Shown here: piece after piece, positions 1 through 8,280 of the stretch
Numbering within the stretch: the stretch's first letter is position 1
How the letters are laid out: each line of letters begins with the position of its first letter
From: Streptomyces sp. NRRL F-2580
GTDB lineage: Bacteria; Actinomycetota; Actinomycetes; Streptomycetales; Streptomycetaceae
NCBI RefSeq assembly: GCF_000720115.1
Contig: NZ_JOIR01000005.1
Span: forward strand, 186,001 to 250,000
Direction: 5' to 3'
Length of the DNA: 64,000 bases
The notes under the pieces: generated by a model
What the model saw: only the letters and a program-made list of their open reading frames with translations
Told to the model about the DNA's origin: nothing
Database searches by the model: none
Translations under genes and position numbers: made by a program

Positions 1-523
1 GCCCGACAGCCACGACATCTGCTTCATCGCCGACGGCGACACCCAGGGCTTCCTCGCCGACCGCCTCGGCAAGGCCGAGGGCGACATCGTCGACGAGGCG
101 ACCGGCGAGAAGGTCGGCACCCACGAGGGCGCCTTCGGCTTCACCATCGGCCAGCGCAAGGGCCTGCGCATCGGCCACCCGGCCCCCGACGGCAAGCCCC
201 GCTACGTCCTCGACATCTCCCCGGTGAACAACACCGTCACCGTCGGCCCGGTCGAGGCCCTCGACGTCACCGCCCTCACCGCCATCCGCCCCCGCTGGTG
301 CGGAGCCGTGGCCGCCGCCCCGGGCACGTACACCGCCCAGCTGCGCGCCCACGGCGGCGAGACCGAGGTCTTCGCCGAGGTCGTGGACGGCGAGCTGCGC
401 GTCTCCTTCACCGAGCCGGTCCGCGGCGTGGCCCCCGGCCAGGCGATCGTGCTCTACGACGGCACCCGCGTGGTCGGCTCCGCCACCATCGCGACCACGA
501 CGCGGGCCGCCGCCGCCGTCTGA
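1..523 (+). CDS. mnmA: tRNA-specific 2-thiouridylase MnmA, C-terminal part
   Basis: This is the 3' part of a gene that begins upstream of the window; the reading frame is open from base 2 to a TGA at 521-523. The visible residues include DICFIADGD, which carries the second catalytic cysteine of MnmA, and GQRKGLRIGHPAPDGKPRYV, the conserved start of the C-terminal beta-barrel region. MnmA is known to use ATP and a persulfide relay to 2-thiolate the wobble uridine U34 of Lys, Glu and Gln tRNAs in the cytoplasm. A strong stem-loop follows immediately, so this is the end of its transcript. The N-terminal PP-loop ATPase part is not in the window. Confidence 0.92.
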   Translation, partial: PDSHDICFIADGDTQGFLADRLGKAEGDIVDEATGEKVGTHEGAFGFTIGQRKGLRIGHPAPDGKPRYVLDISPVNNTVTVGPVEALDVTALTAIRPRWCGAVAAAPGTYTAQLRAHGGETEVFAEVVDGELRVSFTEPVRGVAPGQAIVLYDGTRVVGSATIATTTRAAAAV

Positions 524-538
524 CCGGCACCGTTCACG

Positions 539-582
539 GCACGACGCCGCGGCCCCCCCCGTGCGGGCCGCGGCGTCGTGCT
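539..582 (+). terminator. Stem-loop terminator after mnmA
   Basis: Arms of about 16 bp (around 540-555 and 565-580, core ACGACGCCGCGG with its complement) flank a short C-rich loop 16 bases past the mnmA stop. There is no U-run, as is usual in Streptomyces. It lies between convergent genes and may serve both. Confidence 0.8.
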
Positions 583-590
583 GTCCGGAA

Positions 591-1364
591 TCAGGCCGCC
601 GGGTACCAGACGGTGCCGCGGCCGCCGTGCTGGTTGAGGGTGGTGGCGATGATCTCGCCCTCCCGGAAGTAGCGCGGGTGCTGCTGCAGGAAGCCGGGGA
701 AGGAGTTCAGGGACGTCGCGTCACAGACCCCGTCGGTCTGGATGCAGTGGCGCTGGACGGGGACGCCCGGGAAGTCCTCCGGCCCGGTGCCGGGGGAGTA
801 GGCCACGAAGGGGACGAGGACCCCCTCCGGGACCAGGCGCCAGAAACCGGTTCCGGGCTGCATCGGGTCGGAGTAGAGCATGCCGTCGACCCGCTCGCGC
901 GGTACCTCGGTGCCGTTGTCGGCGATCGTCTGGAGCAGCAGGTCGGCGACCCAGGCGCCCTGGGAGTAGCCGGCGACCGTGAAGGTCGCGGTCGGGTCGG
1001 CCCGGTAGGCGTCCTCCAGGGCTGCCTTGGCGTTCCAGTAGCCCTGGTTCACGCTGTCGCCGAAGCTCGGCGCGAAGGGGGCCGGCTGCTCGTTGTGGCT
1101 CCCGACGAAGGGGCCGCCGCTGGCCACGTAGCAGACCGGGATCGCGATGCCCCCCTTCAGATCCCTGTTCGCGGCGTCGAAGCTCGTGGTGCATCCGGGC
1201 GCGGCCGCGGCCGCGCCGGTGCCGCCGATCTCGATGTAGTAGTGGTTCGCCGGGGCGGCGTGCGCGCCGGTCGGTGCGACGACGGCGCCGGCGAGCAATA
1301 AGACCGTCGACACGACGACGGACTTGAGGCGGCGGGTGAGCCTGTTCGGCTTCGTGGTGGACAT
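591..1364 (-). CDS. Secreted PE-PPE/cutinase-like serine hydrolase, TTA-containing
   Basis: A 257-residue protein starting at ATG 1364. Residues 1-37 form a Sec signal peptide: a basic start, the hydrophobic run VVVSTVLLLAGAVVAP, and an AHA-A cleavage site. The mature part has an alpha/beta-hydrolase nucleophile elbow, GYSQG, with Ser134, and Asp and His candidates further on (SDPMQ, QQHPRYF), as in PE-PPE and cutinase-like domains. The substrate cannot be read from the sequence; short esters or lipids are likely for the family. Leucine 22, in the signal peptide, is encoded by TTA (bases 1299-1301), which implies dependence on the BldA tRNA for export of this protein. It is transcribed away from the NACHT gene and converges on mnmA. 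An in-frame upstream extension lacks a signal peptide at its start and was not used. Confidence 0.82.
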   Translation of the reverse strand: MSTTKPNRLTRRLKSVVVSTVLLLAGAVVAPTGAHAAPANHYYIEIGGTGAAAAAPGCTTSFDAANRDLKGGIAIPVCYVASGGPFVGSHNEQPAPFAPSFGDSVNQGYWNAKAALEDAYRADPTATFTVAGYSQGAWVADLLLQTIADNGTEVPRERVDGMLYSDPMQPGTGFWRLVPEGVLVPFVAYSPGTGPEDFPGVPVQRHCIQTDGVCDATSLNSFPGFLQQHPRYFREGEIIATTLNQHGGRGTVWYPAA

Positions 1365-1563
1365 ACGGGTCAACTCCCCTGGGTCGAGGCGGCGCCGCGT
1401 CGGGTGCGGCGACAGGCACTCATCGTGGTGTTCGTGCTGGTCGGCGGACCATGCCCGCAACCGGCCATATGTGGCCGGCCGGTGGTGCCCCGTGGTTTGA
1501 CCGGGATCCCGGAGGACATCGGACACAGGTGGCAGGAGCGTCGTCGGGGGAAAGGGCGTACAA

Positions 1564-4035
1564 GTGAGCAGCCGGTTCGGTGCGTTGCTCCGCGGGTTGC
1601 GGCACGAGGCGGGGATGACGCAGGAGCAGTTGGCCGAGCGGTCCCGGCTCGGGGTCCGGACCATCCACCGGCTGGAGACTGGCAAACCCACCGACGCCCG
1701 GATGGGAACGGTGAAGCAGGTCGCGCACGCACTGGCCGACGAGCTGCGGCGCGACCGGGACGAGCTCTGGACGGACCTGCTGGCCGCCCACCGGGGCAAC
1801 GCGGCCGCCGCCGGGCAGGCCGCGGAGGAGGGCGTACGCGAGCCGCCCGCGGCCGGCGCGACTCCGCCTCCCGCACCCGCCCCCGTACCGGCTCCCGTAC
1901 CGGCCCGGCCGGGGCGCCCCGGCACGCTGCCGACGTCCCGGGGAGCCCTGGCCGCGGTCGCCGAGGCGCTCGCCCACGACGTCTACGGCCGCTGCATCCG
2001 CGAGGAGGAGCAGCGCCGCGTCCACGACCCCTTCCCGCTGCCCGTGCGCTGGCGCTCCGCCCCCGCCGAACTGCTCGACCACCGGGCCAACATCAGCGGT
2101 ACTCCCCCCGGGGCCTCAGAGGCCCCCGGAGCACCCGGAACCGCCGACGGGCAGCCCGCCCTGGACGGCGGCCTCACCGACATCGCCGACGTCTACCGGC
2201 GCGTCCGGTCCGGCCGGCTGGTGGTGCTCGGCCGGGCCGGCTCCGGCAAGACCGTCCTCGTGCTGCGGTTCGTCCTCGACCACCTGGGGGCCCGCACCCC
2301 CGGCGAGCCCGTGCCCGTGGTCTTCAGCATGGGATCGTGGGACCCGACCGGCACCACCCTGCGCGACTGGCTGATCGGCCGGCTGCTGCGCGACCACCCG
2401 AACCTCGACGCGAGCGCACCCGGCGGCTCCACCCTCGCCGCCGCCCTCGTGGACGCCGGATGGATCCTGCCGGTGCTGGACGGGTTCGACGAGATGGCCA
2501 CCGGGCTGCTCGGCGTCGCCCTGCGCGAACTCAACACCAGCGCGCTGCCGCTGCTCCTGACCAGCCGCACCGAGCAGTTCGCCGAGGCCGTGGGAGTCGA
2601 GGTGCTCCGCCGGACCGCGGGCATCGAGCTGCTGGACCTGGACGCCGACGACTTGGTCCACTACCTGCCCCGCACCGCGCGCCCCACCGCACCGGCCGAC
2701 CGCGACGGCCGGGCCGCCACCGGCTGGGAGCCTGTGCTGGAGCGGCTGCGCACGGATCCGGACGGCGCCCCCGGCGCCCGCCTCGCGGCCGTGCTCCGCA
2801 CCCCGCTGATGGTCCTGCTCGCCCGGACCGTCTACAGCGACACCCCGGCCCAGGACCCGGCCGTCCTGCTGGACTCCGACCGCTTCCCGACCCCGGGGGC
2901 CATCGAGGAGCACCTGCTGGCCGGGTTCGTGCCGAGCGTCTACGGCTTGCCCCCCACGGCCGTCCCGGGCGCACGCCGTGCGCGCGGGACCCGAACCTGG
3001 GACCCGCAGCGCGCCCGGCACTACCTGGGCCACCTCGCCGGGCACCTGGACCGGCCCGGGCGGCGCGAGGGCCAGGACCTGGCCTGGTGGCAGCTGCGCG
3101 AGTCACTGCCGCTCGCCTCGCGGATCCTGGCCGTCGTCCTCGCCTGCTCCCTGGTCACCGCGGTCGCCGACTGGCTGGTCTTCCCCGCGAAGAACCTGCT
3201 GGCGGGCCGCGGCGCCGCCTTCGCGCTCGGCGCGGGCCTGCTGGACGCGCTGCTGTTCGGCCCCGCCGTCGGCCTCGCCTTCGGGCTGGTCCACGGGCTC
3301 GTGGCCGTGCTCGGGATCCGGGCGTTCGAGCCGTCCCGGGTGCGGATCCGGCTGCCGGGCCGCCGCCGGCCGTCCGCCGGACCGTCCGCCCGCCGCGTCG
3401 GCGCCCTCGTCCCGGCCGGACTGCTGGGCGGATTCGTGATGGGCCTCGGGTGCGGGCTCGCCTACACCGTCAGCGCGCAGTTGACGTACGGCGGGGTGCT
3501 GGCCAACCCGGCGGTGCTGGAGGCGACGGCCGTCAACTGCCTGATGTACGGGCTCACGTTCGCCCTGGCGGGAGGGCTCGTACTCGGGCTCGTGGCCACC
3601 CTGGAGACCCCCATCGACCTCGGCCGCGCCGCCACCCCGACGGACCTGCTGGCCGTCAACCGCAGCATCGTGGTGCGCCAGGCCCTCTTCCTCGCGCCGA
3701 TGCTCACCGTGGTGATCGCCTTCGGCGGCCGGCTCATGACCGAGCTGCTCCAGGGCGTCGTCGGCCCCCTGACCTGGCCGATGGCCGACGGGCTCGCGCT
3801 CGGCGCCGTGGGCGGGGTGGCCGGAGCGCTCTCCTACGTCCTGGCGTTCACCGCCTGGGGCCAGTGGGTGCTGCTGGGCCGCATCTGGCTGCCGCTGACC
3901 GGGCGCCTCCCCTGGGCGACCGTCGCCTTCCTCGAGGACGCCTACCGGCGCGGCGTGCTGCGCCAGGTCGGCGCCGTCTACCAGTTCCGCCACGCCCGGC
4001 TCCAGCGCCACCTGCGCGGACGGCCCGGGGGTTAG
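1564..4035 (+). CDS. HTH-NACHT NTPase with polytopic membrane C-terminus
   Basis: An 823-residue protein from GTG 1564. Residues 1-60 are an XRE/Cro-type helix-turn-helix (GMTQEQLAERSRLGVRTIHR). A Pro/Ala-rich linker follows, then a STAND/NACHT ATPase core with Walker A GRAGSGKT near residues 222-230 and Walker B VLDGFDEM near residue 300. From about residue 520 to 790 there are several hydrophobic spans, including paired Gly/Ala/Leu-rich segments, so the C-terminus is probably membrane embedded. NACHT proteins are signal-sensing NTPases; some bacterial members (bNACHT) are anti-phage proteins, while many Streptomyces ones are uncharacterised. The combination suggests a DNA-binding, nucleotide-switching protein held at the membrane. 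No partner gene is adjacent. The function is not known. Confidence 0.88.
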   Translation: MSSRFGALLRGLRHEAGMTQEQLAERSRLGVRTIHRLETGKPTDARMGTVKQVAHALADELRRDRDELWTDLLAAHRGNAAAAGQAAEEGVREPPAAGATPPPAPAPVPAPVPARPGRPGTLPTSRGALAAVAEALAHDVYGRCIREEEQRRVHDPFPLPVRWRSAPAELLDHRANISGTPPGASEAPGAPGTADGQPALDGGLTDIADVYRRVRSGRLVVLGRAGSGKTVLVLRFVLDHLGARTPGEPVPVVFSMGSWDPTGTTLRDWLIGRLLRDHPNLDASAPGGSTLAAALVDAGWILPVLDGFDEMATGLLGVALRELNTSALPLLLTSRTEQFAEAVGVEVLRRTAGIELLDLDADDLVHYLPRTARPTAPADRDGRAATGWEPVLERLRTDPDGAPGARLAAVLRTPLMVLLARTVYSDTPAQDPAVLLDSDRFPTPGAIEEHLLAGFVPSVYGLPPTAVPGARRARGTRTWDPQRARHYLGHLAGHLDRPGRREGQDLAWWQLRESLPLASRILAVVLACSLVTAVADWLVFPAKNLLAGRGAAFALGAGLLDALLFGPAVGLAFGLVHGLVAVLGIRAFEPSRVRIRLPGRRRPSAGPSARRVGALVPAGLLGGFVMGLGCGLAYTVSAQLTYGGVLANPAVLEATAVNCLMYGLTFALAGGLVLGLVATLETPIDLGRAATPTDLLAVNRSIVVRQALFLAPMLTVVIAFGGRLMTELLQGVVGPLTWPMADGLALGAVGGVAGALSYVLAFTAWGQWVLLGRIWLPLTGRLPWATVAFLEDAYRRGVLRQVGAVYQFRHARLQRHLRGRPGG

Positions 4036-4061
4036 GCCGTGACCCAGCCCCCGGGCCGTCC
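4018..4061. terminator. Bidirectional terminator overlapping the NACHT gene end
   Basis: Arms of 14 bp (4018-4031 and 4048-4061, GGACGGCCCGGGGG and its complement) include the last codons of the NACHT gene and sit between two convergent genes. Confidence 0.75.
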
Positions 4062-4079
4062 CGCGGTGGACCGCGCCGC

Positions 4080-5003
4080 TCAGGCGACCGTCAGGACGAT
4101 CTTGCCGGTGGTGCGGCCCAGCTCGCCGATCTCGTGGGCCTTCGCGGCCTGCTCCAGCGGCAGCACCGTGTCGACCAGCGGCCTCAGCAGGCCCTGCTCG
4201 GCCAGGGCCGCGATCTCCCGCAGGCCCTGCAGGTCGGGCTCCACGAGGACCCAGGAGGCGCGCACGCCCTCCGTGTCGGCGGGGATGCCGTCCGGGCCCG
4301 GCAGGGTCACCAGGTGTCCGCCCGGCTTGAGCACCTTCAGGGAGCGCCGCGTGTAGTCCCCGCCGACGGCGTCGACCACGACGTCCACACCGGAGACGAC
4401 GTCCTCGAAGTCCGTGGTGCGGTAGTCGATCACCTCGTCGGCGCCGAGCTCGCGCAGCAGCGCGTGCTTGCCCGCGCTCGCCGTGCCGATCACGTACGCG
4501 CCGCGGGCCTTGGCGATCTGCACCGCCAGGTGCCCGACCCCGCCGGCCGCCGCGTGCACCAGCACCCGCTGCCCGGCCGTGACACCGGCCGTGTCCACCA
4601 GTGCCTGCCAGGCGGTCAGCGCCGCCAGCGGCAGCGCGGCCGCCTGCACGTGGTCGAGGGAGGCGGGCTTGCGGGCGAAGTGCCGGGCGGGGGCGGTCAC
4701 GTATTCGGCGTACCCGCCGGCCTGCCGCGGGAACAGCGGCATCCCGTACACCTCGTCGCCCGGGGCGTAGAGGGTCGTGCCGGGGCCGACCGCCTCGACG
4801 GTGCCCGAGACGTCCCAGCCGACGACAGGGGTCTCGCCCCAGGCGATCAGGGCCCCGCTGGCCCGGGTCTTCCAGTCGACCGGGTTGACGCCGGCCGCGT
4901 GGACGCGGACCAGGACCTCGCCGAGGCCGGGCTCCGGCCGCTCGATCTCCCGCTCGACCAGGGTCTCGGGGCCGCCCCACTCGTTCACGACGATCGCGCG
5001 CAT
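4080..5003 (-). CDS. NADP-dependent quinone oxidoreductase-like (MDR) enzyme
   Basis: A zinc-independent medium-chain dehydrogenase/reductase of 307 residues. It starts MRAIVVNEWGGPE at ATG 5003, with GAGG placed about ten bases upstream; a longer in-frame start at 5018 is less well supported. The N-terminal GroES-like fold has the typical VHAAGVNPVDWKTR. The Rossmann part has VLVHAAAGGVGHLAVQIAKARGA, and no zinc cysteines are visible. The family reduces quinones or enones with NADPH. It is divergent from the GlxA-type regulator at 5140, which is its likely regulator. It ends against the NACHT terminator. Confidence 0.86.
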   Translation of the reverse strand: MRAIVVNEWGGPETLVEREIERPEPGLGEVLVRVHAAGVNPVDWKTRASGALIAWGETPVVGWDVSGTVEAVGPGTTLYAPGDEVYGMPLFPRQAGGYAEYVTAPARHFARKPASLDHVQAAALPLAALTAWQALVDTAGVTAGQRVLVHAAAGGVGHLAVQIAKARGAYVIGTASAGKHALLRELGADEVIDYRTTDFEDVVSGVDVVVDAVGGDYTRRSLKVLKPGGHLVTLPGPDGIPADTEGVRASWVLVEPDLQGLREIAALAEQGLLRPLVDTVLPLEQAAKAHEIGELGRTTGKIVLTVA

Positions 5004-5104
5004 ATCTGTCTGCCTCATTCCGTGTCTTTACGGTCAGTACGTCGATTTCCGGGCCGTTTCCCGGCGACGTGGTCCAGATTCGGGCACCGCGTGTCCGCAT
5101 GGTG

Positions 5105-5139
5105 TTGGCCGTCCGGCCACCATGTGACAGGATCTGGCC
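5105..5139 (+). promoter_or_regulatory. Leaderless promoter with palindromic operator for the GlxA regulator
   Basis: A -35-like TTGGCC (5105-5110) and -10-like CAGGAT (5128-5133) are 17 bp apart. The -10 lies six bases before ATG 5140, so the mRNA probably begins at the start codon. The palindrome TGGCCGTCCGGCCA (5106-5119) covers the -35, which suggests repression, perhaps by the product itself. Confidence 0.55.
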
Positions 5140-6168
5140 ATGAGCGAGGAACGTGCGGAACCCACGGAACCCACCCGGCGGACCGGGAGCGGTCCGGACG
5201 GCAGGCACCTGGTCGCGGTGCTCGCCCTGCCGGGCTTCCCGCCCTTCGAGCTCGGCATCCCCTCCCGCGTCTTCGGCCAGGCAGTGGACGACGCCGGCGA
5301 GCCCCTGTACGAGGTGGTCGTCTGCACCGCCGACGGCCGGCCCGTGCTCAGCGACTCCGGCTTCACCCTCCAGCCCGCCGCCGGCGGCGAGGCCCTGGCC
5401 GCCGCCGACACGGTGATCGTCCCGCCCACCCACGCCATGCCCGAGCTGGCGCTCGGCGGTCCGCTGCCGGCCGCCGTCGCCGACGCCATCGCCGGCATCC
5501 GCCCCGGCACCCGCCTGGTCTCCATCTGCTCCGGCTCCTACGTGCTGGCCGCCGCGGGCCTCCTCGACGGGCGCCCCGCCACCACCCACTGGAACCTCGC
5601 ACCGGAGTTCCGCCGGGCCTACCCCCGCGTCCGGGTCGACGAGGACGTCCTGTTCGTCGACGACGGCGACGTCCTCACCTCCGCCGGGGTCGCCGCCGGC
5701 GTCGACCTGTGCCTGCACCTGATCCGCCGCGACCACGGCGCGGCCATCACCAACCGGGCCGCCCGGATGTGCGTCGTACCGCCCTGGCGCGACGGCGGGC
5801 AGGCCCAGTACATCGACCGGCCCGTCCCCGAACCCACCGTGGCCACCACCACCGCCACCCGCGCCTGGGCCCTGGAACGCCTCGCCGAACCGGTCACCCT
5901 CGCCGAACTGGCCGCCCACGCCCGGATGAGCCTGCGCACCTTCACCCGGCGCTTCCGCGACGAGGTCGGCATGACCCCGGTGCAGTGGCTCACCGCCCAA
6001 CGCCTCGAAGTGGCCCGCCAGTTGCTGGAGTCCAGCGACCTGCCGGTCGACCTGGTCGCCCACCGCGCCGGCTTCGGCTCCGCCAACTCCCTGCGCCAGC
6101 ACATGCGTGCCGCCCTCGGCATCTCCCCGATCGCCTACCGGCGCACCTTCCAGCCCGCGGCGGCATGA
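5140..6168 (+). CDS. GlxA family transcriptional regulator (DJ-1/PfpI + AraC HTH)
   Basis: A 342-residue regulator. Residues about 25-200 form a DJ-1/PfpI-like class I amidotransferase fold (LVAVLALPGFPPFELGIPSRVFGQ; the nucleophile-elbow motif SICSGSYVLAAAGLLDGR). Residues about 235-335 contain the two AraC helix-turn-helices (LAELAAHARMSLRTFTRRFR and VDLVAHRAGFGSANSLRQHM). In this family the first domain is thought to sense a small molecule and the second binds DNA. It is divergent from the quinone-reductase-like gene, its most likely target, and its own promoter carries a palindrome. An N-terminal tail rich in Glu, Thr and Pro precedes the domain. Confidence 0.9.
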   Translation: MSEERAEPTEPTRRTGSGPDGRHLVAVLALPGFPPFELGIPSRVFGQAVDDAGEPLYEVVVCTADGRPVLSDSGFTLQPAAGGEALAAADTVIVPPTHAMPELALGGPLPAAVADAIAGIRPGTRLVSICSGSYVLAAAGLLDGRPATTHWNLAPEFRRAYPRVRVDEDVLFVDDGDVLTSAGVAAGVDLCLHLIRRDHGAAITNRAARMCVVPPWRDGGQAQYIDRPVPEPTVATTTATRAWALERLAEPVTLAELAAHARMSLRTFTRRFRDEVGMTPVQWLTAQRLEVARQLLESSDLPVDLVAHRAGFGSANSLRQHMRAALGISPIAYRRTFQPAAA

Positions 6169-6256
6169 CCCCGGAGGTAATCGCCGCCCCGGCCCGCCCC
6201 TGACAGGATCGGACCAACGGCCCGGACCGGCGGGCCCGTCGAGAGGGGAGCGGACC

Positions 6257-6601
6257 ATGACCGCGTACGCCATCGCCCACATACGGCCCGAGACGATGAA
6301 CGAGGACGTCCTCCGCTACATCGAGGAGATCCAGTCGACCATGACGCCCTTCGGCGGCCGGTTCCTCGTCCACGGCGCGGAGGTCGAGGTCCTGGAGGGT
6401 CCCTTCCCCGGGACCGTCGTCATGGTCGGCTTCCCGGACATCGAGCAGGCCCGCGCCTGGTACGCCTGGCCCGCCTACCAGGCCATCCTCCCGCTGCGCA
6501 CCGACCACATGGCGGGCGAGGTCATCCTGGTCGAGGGCGTCCCCGCCGGATACGACGCCGCGAAGACGGCCGCCCGCCTGCGCGAAGCCGCGGGTCTCTG
6601 A
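6257..6601 (+). CDS. DUF1330 family protein
   Basis: A 114-residue protein starting at ATG 6257 behind GAGAGGGGAG. It has the DUF1330 pattern of a small ferredoxin-like alpha+beta barrel: an initial YAIAHIRPE strand, VHGAEVEVLEG in the middle, and FPDIEQARAWYAWPAYQAILPLR, where the tryptophan/tyrosine helix is typical. The family has no agreed enzymatic role. It sits two bases before the next gene, so the two are probably co-transcribed. Confidence 0.85.
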   Translation: MTAYAIAHIRPETMNEDVLRYIEEIQSTMTPFGGRFLVHGAEVEVLEGPFPGTVVMVGFPDIEQARAWYAWPAYQAILPLRTDHMAGEVILVEGVPAGYDAAKTAARLREAAGL

Positions 6602-6602
6602 C

Positions 6603-7547
6603 ATGAGCGACTACGCCACGTACCTCCTCGGCGGCCCCGACGGCTACACCGGCCACGCCGACGAGTGGGGGGCCATCTGCCTGGACCTCGACCTGCTGGC
6701 CGGCCCCGACGTCCTGCTCCCGTTGCTGGAGGCCGGGACCCGTACGCCTGTGGACTGGGGCGCGGACGACTTCGTGCAGTCGGGCGTCCTGGCCGACCCC
6801 GGCCGCAAGGTCCTGCTGTTCTTCGCGGTCGAGGGCCCGGCCGCCTCGTCGCGCACCCGCGCCGCGTTCCTCGCGATGCTGGGTCACGCCTGGCCCGGCT
6901 GGGAGGTGCGCTGGGCCCACGACGGCCAGGCCGACCTGCGGAGGTACCTCGGCGAGCCGGTGGAAGACCACGGCCACCCGATCTTCTCCTTCGAGGGCTC
7001 CGCCATCGGCCCGGACGACCGGACCCTGACCCTGGCGGACCCGCCGACGACGGTCGTCACCATCGGCGCGGACCGCTGTCACGTGCTCACCGACATCGTC
7101 GACCTCGCCGTCGCCGGGGGCTCCGGCCTGCTCGGCCGGCTGGACGACGCCCCCCGGCACGAGGCGTACCGGACGTACGCCCAGGGCGGGATCCACATCG
7201 ATCCGGAGCACCGGCGGGTCGGCTGGTGGCTCAGCGGCACCCACGAGTACGTGCGTACCCCGGCCGCGGCCTGGGAGGGCTGGACGGTGGAATTCTGGGG
7301 GGACCGCTGGTGGGAGCAGACCCGCGCCTCGGGCGGCCGCTTCGATCCGCCCGTGCCGGACCGGGCCGCCGCACTGGCCGAGGTACGGGACGAGGCGCTG
7401 CGGTACTGGACCGGATCGAGGAACGGTGATCCGGCCGGGGTCATCGCCCTGGCCGGGCTCAGCCAGGTCGCGTGCCTCACCGCGCGGCAGGCCCCCGCCG
7501 CCCGAGCCGCGATCGAGCGCGCCCACGCGGCGGCCGCGGGACTCTGA
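6603..7547 (+). CDS. Hypothetical protein, 314 aa
   Basis: ATG 6603 follows the DUF1330 stop (6599-6601) by one base. The product is a soluble acidic protein of 314 residues, rich in Trp and Asp, with no signal peptide or membrane span. The opening MSDYATYLLGGPDGYTGHAD and later GGIHIDPEHRRVGWWLSG are its most distinctive stretches. I do not recognise a family or a catalytic motif. Codon use is normal for the genome. Coupling to DUF1330 suggests a shared transcript only. Confidence 0.75.
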   Translation: MSDYATYLLGGPDGYTGHADEWGAICLDLDLLAGPDVLLPLLEAGTRTPVDWGADDFVQSGVLADPGRKVLLFFAVEGPAASSRTRAAFLAMLGHAWPGWEVRWAHDGQADLRRYLGEPVEDHGHPIFSFEGSAIGPDDRTLTLADPPTTVVTIGADRCHVLTDIVDLAVAGGSGLLGRLDDAPRHEAYRTYAQGGIHIDPEHRRVGWWLSGTHEYVRTPAAAWEGWTVEFWGDRWWEQTRASGGRFDPPVPDRAAALAEVRDEALRYWTGSRNGDPAGVIALAGLSQVACLTARQAPAARAAIERAHAAAAGL

Positions 7548-7590
7548 CCTCCGGGGTAACGGCAGCCCCAGGGGTGCGAGCATGGGCGGT

Positions 7591-8280
7591 ATGGCTACTC
7601 ACATGATCACCGGTGCCGGATCCGGCATCGGCGCGGCCGTCGCGGCCCGCCTGCACGCCCGTGGCGACGACCTCGTCCTCCTCGCCCGCGACGCCGCCCG
7701 CGGCAAGCAGCTCGTCGAGCGGTACCCCGGGGCACGCGTCCTCGTGGGCGACCTCGCCGACCCCGAGCGGCTCTCGTGGGCCTTCTCCAAGCAGGCGATC
7801 CCCGAGCGCATCGACTCCCTGCTGCACGTCGCCGGGATCGTGGACCTCGGACCGGTCGGGGAGCTGCGCCCCAAGACCTGGCACCAGCAGCTCAACGTCA
7901 ACCTGATCGCGCCCGCCGAGGTCACCCGGCTGCTCCTGCCCACCCTGCGCGCCTCCAAGGCCACCGTCGTCTTCGTGAACTCCGGCGCCGGCCTGACCGC
8001 CCACGCCGACTGGAGCGCGTACGCCGCCTCCAAGCATGGGCTGAAGGCCCTCGCCGACTCGCTGCGCGCGGAGGAGAAGGCCAACGGGATCCGCGTCACC
8101 TCCGTGTACCCGGGGCGGACCGCCAGCCCCATGCAGGCCAAGGTGCACTCCCAGGAGGGCAAGGAGTACGACCCCGCCGCCTGGATCGACCCCGAGTCGG
8201 TGGCGACCACCATCGTCATGGCCGTCGACCTGCCGCGCGACGCCGAGGTCAACGACCTGAGCGTCAGGCCGGGCCGGTGA
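7591..8280 (+). CDS. SDR family oxidoreductase
   Basis: A classical short-chain dehydrogenase of 229 residues. It has the cofactor motif TGAGSGIG near the N-terminus, NAG-type VNSGAG before strand 5, and the catalytic YAASK with an upstream Ser. The final VYPGRTASPM is the usual substrate-loop start. The substrate is not predictable. Two starts are close: ATG 7591 (MATHMITG, chosen because it matches the family) and ATG 7582 (better spaced from GGGGTG). Its TGA overlaps the GTG of the MetE-like gene as GTGA, so translation of the two is coupled. Confidence 0.88.
   Translation: MATHMITGAGSGIGAAVAARLHARGDDLVLLARDAARGKQLVERYPGARVLVGDLADPERLSWAFSKQAIPERIDSLLHVAGIVDLGPVGELRPKTWHQQLNVNLIAPAEVTRLLLPTLRASKATVVFVNSGAGLTAHADWSAYAASKHGLKALADSLRAEEKANGIRVTSVYPGRTASPMQAKVHSQEGKEYDPAAWIDPESVATTIVMAVDLPRDAEVNDLSVRPGR

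Noticed and set aside
1564..5003. NACHT gene plus neighbours as a multi-gene defence island
   Set aside because: The flanking genes are ordinary metabolic or secreted enzymes, separated by terminators; no nuclease, RT or toxin is present.
1404..6203. Very long open frames (hundreds to over 1500 codons), for example 1404-6203 plus and 7599-11930 minus
   Set aside because: They run antisense or out of frame to recognised genes, with Arg/Pro/Gly-rich products and no domain; long shadows are usual at this GC content.
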